Source of the DNA: an uncultured Eubacteriales bacterium | GTDB taxonomy: Bacteria > Bacillota > Clostridia > Oscillospirales > Acutalibacteraceae | Direction: 5' to 3' | NCBI GenBank assembly: GCA_900317215.1 | Contig: ONFW01000129.1 | Span: 1 to 10,048, forward strand | Length of the DNA: 10,048 nt | Shown here: piece after piece, positions 8,701 through 10,048 of the stretch | How positions within the stretch are numbered: the first letter of the stretch is position 1 | How the letters are laid out: every line of letters starts with the position of its first letter | The notes under the pieces: model-generated | The model's input: only the letters and a program-made list of their open reading frames with translations | What the model was told of the DNA's origin: nothing | Databases searched by the model: none | Made by a program: the position numbers and the translations under genes

Positions 8701-9480
8701 CCTGTATTCCCCGGCACTAACTGCGAGGTAGATACCGCAAGAGCCTTTGAAAAGGCAGGCGCAGAGCCTGAGCTTCTGATAGTGAGAAATCTCAGACCCT
8801 CTGACATTGAGGAAACTATTGAAGAAATGGTTCGCATAATAAAGCAGTCTCAGATCATAATGCTGCCCGGCGGCTTCTCCGGCGGAGACGAGCCTGACGG
8901 CTCAGGCAAGTTCATTGCAACTACCTTCCGCAACCCGAGGGTATCTGAAGCTGTAAATGAACTGCTGAAAAACCGTGACGGACTCATGCTCGGAATATGC
9001 AACGGCTTCCAGGCTCTCATCAAGCTGGGACTTGTTCCCTACGGTGAGATCAGGGAGCTCAGCGAAAACGACCCGACTCTGACGTTCAACACGATAGGCA
9101 GACATATTTCAAGAATGGCATACACAAGGATAACCTCGGTAAAATCGCCGTGGTTCTCGCTTGTAAACGCAGGCGATATACACGCCGTACCTATTTCTCA
9201 CGGCGAGGGACGCTTTGTTGCTGAGGAAAGCGTGCTCGAAAAGCTCATTGCAAACGGACAGGTCGCAACACAGTACGTTGATCCTGACGGCAGGGTCGCT
9301 TCCGATACGGAATTCAACCCCAACGGCTCCGTATGTGCTATCGAGGGCATAACAAGCCCCGACGGCAGGGTACTCGGAAAAATGGGACATTCCGAGCGCA
9401 AGGGCAGCGATCTGTATTTCAACGTTCCCTTTGAGAAGGATCAGAGGATATTTGAAAGCGGCGTTGCCTATTTCAAATAA
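5716..9480 (+). CDS. purL: Phosphoribosylformylglycinamidine synthase, single-chain
   Basis: Fourth step of de novo purine synthesis: FGAR plus glutamine and ATP gives FGAM, glutamate and ADP. At 1254 residues it is the fused long form, carrying the synthetase and glutaminase that are separate PurL and PurQ (with PurS) in Bacillus. Seen, numbering from TTG: an N-terminal PurS-like region (from VKRIFVEKRDGFD), linker signature SDHCRHTTF (224-232), first PurM-like domain with NETHNHPTEIEPFGG (from 325) and FGAGGV (511-516), second PurM-like domain with GGKDSMSGSF (from 786), and a class I glutamine amidotransferase domain (about 992-1254) with PGTNCE, nucleophile C1095 in GICNGFQ, and H1162/E1164 in SHGEGRF. 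All expected catalytic residues are present. Start choice: TTG fits the ribosome binding site; GTG at 5707 would add three residues. No other purine genes are in the window, and the 111-base gap after metG shows no clear promoter. Confidence 0.97.
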   Translation: MADVKRIFVEKRDGFDVEASNLMADLRNNLGLAAIEKVRIINRYDISGLEGESFEKAKNTILSETNADVVYDEILPEDKTFRIFAMEYLPGQYDQRADSAAQCVQLLTQGERPEVVSAKLIGIKGNITDEDFLKVQHYLINPVEARLASLEKPQSLDMKAEVPADVAVIEGFTKWDDAQMKEYFDSMGFAMTLSDLKFCRDYFRDDEQRDPTVTELRVIDTYWSDHCRHTTFLTRLEKVEIEKGGLSKAIEDALSLYFESRRELYGENTDRDVSLMDMALTGMKLLRKKGMIPDLDVSDEINACSIEVPVTIYGKTEKWLVQFKNETHNHPTEIEPFGGAATCLGGAIRDPLSGRAYVYQAMRVTGSGDPTVPFEKTMEGKLPSRKITTGAAAGYSSYGNQIGLATGQVTELYDKGYVAKRLEIGAVIGASPKSNVIREVPAPDDVIVLLGGRTGRDGCGGATGSSKAHTMESIETCGAEVQKGNPPTERKIQRLFRNSEVSRMIKRCNDFGAGGVCVAIGELADGLTVDLDKVTKKYEGLDGTELAISESQERMAVVLSPADVDRFIKEAGRENLEATAVASVTEKPRLTMKWRGKTIVDLSRKFLNTNGVTQTAQAYITAPDANGCYRRKAPAELADMSAADAFKANLSRLEVCSQKGLCERFDSSIGAATVLMPFGGVTQLTPQDAMAAKIPLLHGETDDATAMAYGYIPGISRWSPFHGSAYAVVESLSKLLAIGADPMTARLTFQEYFERLHDVPSRWGKPAAALLGALTAQLKLGLPSIGGKDSMSGSFEDLDVPPTLVSFAVAMTKASKTISAEFKKAGSRVIYVPVPENKTDLMPDWDKLREMYKAIFKLMSDGKVLSASTVREGGAAACIARMAFGNKLGFTFAKELTNDELFAPLSGSLVIELADGAEPDGILFYDLGTTEEKPVITVNGTALDIDSLIEAWTGKLESVFPVKADCPENTHDIALFTERNISSPAIKTARPRVFIPVFPGTNCEVDTARAFEKAGAEPELLIVRNLRPSDIEETIEEMVRIIKQSQIIMLPGGFSGGDEPDGSGKFIATTFRNPRVSEAVNELLKNRDGLMLGICNGFQALIKLGLVPYGEIRELSENDPTLTFNTIGRHISRMAYTRITSVKSPWFSLVNAGDIHAVPISHGEGRFVAEESVLEKLIANGQVATQYVDPDGRVASDTEFNPNGSVCAIEGITSPDGRVLGKMGHSERKGSDLYFNVPFEKDQRIFESGVAYFK

Positions 9481-9720
9481 GCATTCCGAACACCGGACGG
9501 GAAATATAAGCTAATTGGAAAGCCGCATTAATACTGTATGTATGGGTCTGACAACAAAGACAAATACTTCCGCTGTCGATCATTTCCGGTATATAATTCA
9601 TATCAATATACAGTACCGTTCAAAAGCAACGGGATCTGCGGCTCACCGTTAAAAAAGCTTCCGTACAACAATGCAAGAAAAAATCGCAAATCCATATATG
9701 CTTTTTGTACATTTTTATTC
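9481..9720. other. AT-rich intergenic region after purL
   Basis: No gene is supported in this first part of the 338-base gap. There is a TATAAT (9592-9597), but no matching -35 box at 16-18 bases. CCGTT (9616-9620) can pair with AACGG (9628-9632), which can instead pair with a second CCGTT (9646-9650); the run after it is A rather than T, so this is not a terminator on the + strand. TACTGTAT (9532-9539) and ATACAGTA (9608-9615) form a spaced inverted repeat of unclear meaning. The change in base composition marks the end of the purL transcription unit. Confidence 0.4.
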
Positions 9721-9749
9721 ATGACATTTTATGATTTATGCTATATAAT
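9721..9749 (+). promoter_or_regulatory. SigmaA-type promoter for the lipoprotein gene
   Basis: ATGACA (9721-9726) and a perfect TATAAT (9744-9749) are 17 bases apart, 11 of 12 consensus positions. The start of transcription would fall near 9756, leaving a leader of about 63 bases. This is the strongest promoter in the window and suggests high basal expression. Confidence 0.75.
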
Positions 9750-9761
9750 ATTATACAGGTC

Positions 9762-9793
9762 TATGACCGTTTGTGCCAAAGTAATACGGCATA
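9762..9793 (+). promoter_or_regulatory. 5' leader hairpin of the lipoprotein transcript
   Basis: TATG-A-CCG (9762-9769) pairs with CGGCATA (9787-9793), seven base pairs with one bulged A. On top of it TTTG (9770-9773) pairs with CAAA (9777-9780), leaving a six-base bulge on the 3' side. It would begin only a few bases after the predicted transcription start, a position where hairpins often protect mRNA from decay. That role is inferred, and the hairpin lies clear of the ribosome binding site (9802-9808). Confidence 0.35.
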
Positions 9794-9818
9794 ATTAATT
9801 TGAAAGGATGTTTTTATT

Positions 9819-10048
9819 ATGAGATCAACACTCAGAATAATTCTCGCATCAGCTCTGATAGCAGCTATGATCGCTTGCGTTGGTGCAGGCTGCGCAAAGA
9901 AGGATGACACTTCAAAGCAAAGCAGCGCTGCTTCTACTGCTTCGCAGACCTCCGGTGAGAGCAAGACTGAGGAAAGCAAGACTGAGGAAAGCAAGACCGA
10001 GGAGAGCAAGACTGAGGAAAGCAAGACCGAGGAAAGCAAGACCGAGGA
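9819..10048 (+). CDS. Lipoprotein with Ser-Lys-Thr-Glu repeat stalk, 3' end missing
   Basis: The first 76 codons of a gene that runs off the right edge. Residues 1-24 form a lipoprotein signal peptide: Arg at 2 and 6, a hydrophobic stretch ILASALIAAMIA, then Cys. Two cysteines could carry the lipid: C25 in VGAGC, which has Gly at -3, and C20 in MIAC; C25, just before the KKDD hydrophilic start, seems the better choice. After a Ser/Ala/Thr-rich stretch come six copies of ESKTE, coded by a 15-base tandem repeat. Such low-complexity charged stalks commonly link a membrane anchor to an extracellular domain, often a substrate-binding or surface domain, but that domain is outside the window, so the function is unknown. 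AAAGGAT (9803-9809) lies about 10 bases before the ATG, and a strong promoter sits at 9721-9749. Confidence 0.85.
   Translation, partial: MRSTLRIILASALIAAMIACVGAGCAKKDDTSKQSSAASTASQTSGESKTEESKTEESKTEESKTEESKTEESKTE
9957..10046 (+). repeat. 15-base tandem repeat coding ESKTE, six copies visible
   Basis: Six direct copies of GARAGCAAGACYGAG lie end to end, in frame with the lipoprotein. They differ only at two third-codon positions (GAG or GAA, ACT or ACC), so the protein repeat is perfect while the DNA varies silently. A seventh copy begins at the window edge, so the true number is unknown. The unit is a multiple of three, so gain or loss would change stalk length without breaking the frame. 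Confidence 0.95.

Noticed and set aside
9532..9615. TACTGTAT/ATACAGTA inverted repeat as an operator
   Set aside because: Eight-base arms 68 bases apart in AT-rich DNA are expected by chance, and no regulator is nearby.
9538..9798. 86-codon open frame on the + strand after purL
   Set aside because: It has no ribosome binding site, covers the strong promoter at 9721-9749, and its Tyr/Lys/Phe-rich composition is what AT-rich noncoding DNA gives.
9957..10048. Tandem repeats as a CRISPR array
   Set aside because: The 15-base units abut with no spacers and lie in frame in a lipoprotein gene.

Overview
The window reads as a low-to-mid GC Gram-positive chromosome, most likely from a Clostridia/Ruminococcus-type anaerobe. 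This is inference from four things: AGGAGG-type ribosome binding sites, a PcrA-type UvrD helicase, a single-chain PurL of the clostridial/proteobacterial long form, and a lipoprotein with a Ser/Lys/Thr/Glu repeat stalk. All supported genes are on the + strand and are tightly packed. Nothing indicates a plasmid, phage or transposon.

Layout: (1) the 3' two thirds of pcrA, cut by the left edge (1-1245); (2) after 54 bases, a zinc-dependent phospholipase C-like protein (1300-2196); (3) after a 149-base gap, an 85-residue HPr-family phosphocarrier (2346-2603); (4) a 185-base gap with a good sigmaA-type promoter and a leader that can fold in mutually exclusive ways over the next ribosome binding site; (5) a GNAT-family acetyltransferase (2789-3622) followed 20 bases later by metG, methionyl-tRNA synthetase (3643-5604), very probably one transcript; (6) purL (about 5716-9480), probably started at TTG; (7) a 338-base AT-rich gap with a near-consensus promoter and a leader hairpin; (8) the first 76 codons of a secreted lipoprotein whose stalk is a 15-base tandem repeat, cut by the right edge (9819-10048).

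The genes serve unrelated core jobs: DNA repair and replication (PcrA), sugar-transport and carbon signalling (HPr), tRNA charging (MetG) and purine synthesis (PurL), interspersed with two poorly characterised enzymes and a surface lipoprotein. I see no defence system, CRISPR array, tRNA or rRNA, insertion sequence or biosynthetic cluster, and no convincing intrinsic terminator. The observations most worth a second look are the switch-like leader ahead of the acetyltransferase/metG pair, the apparently cytoplasmic phospholipase C-like enzyme with a complete set of candidate zinc ligands, and the repeat-stalk lipoprotein. I did not find a clearly new biological system.
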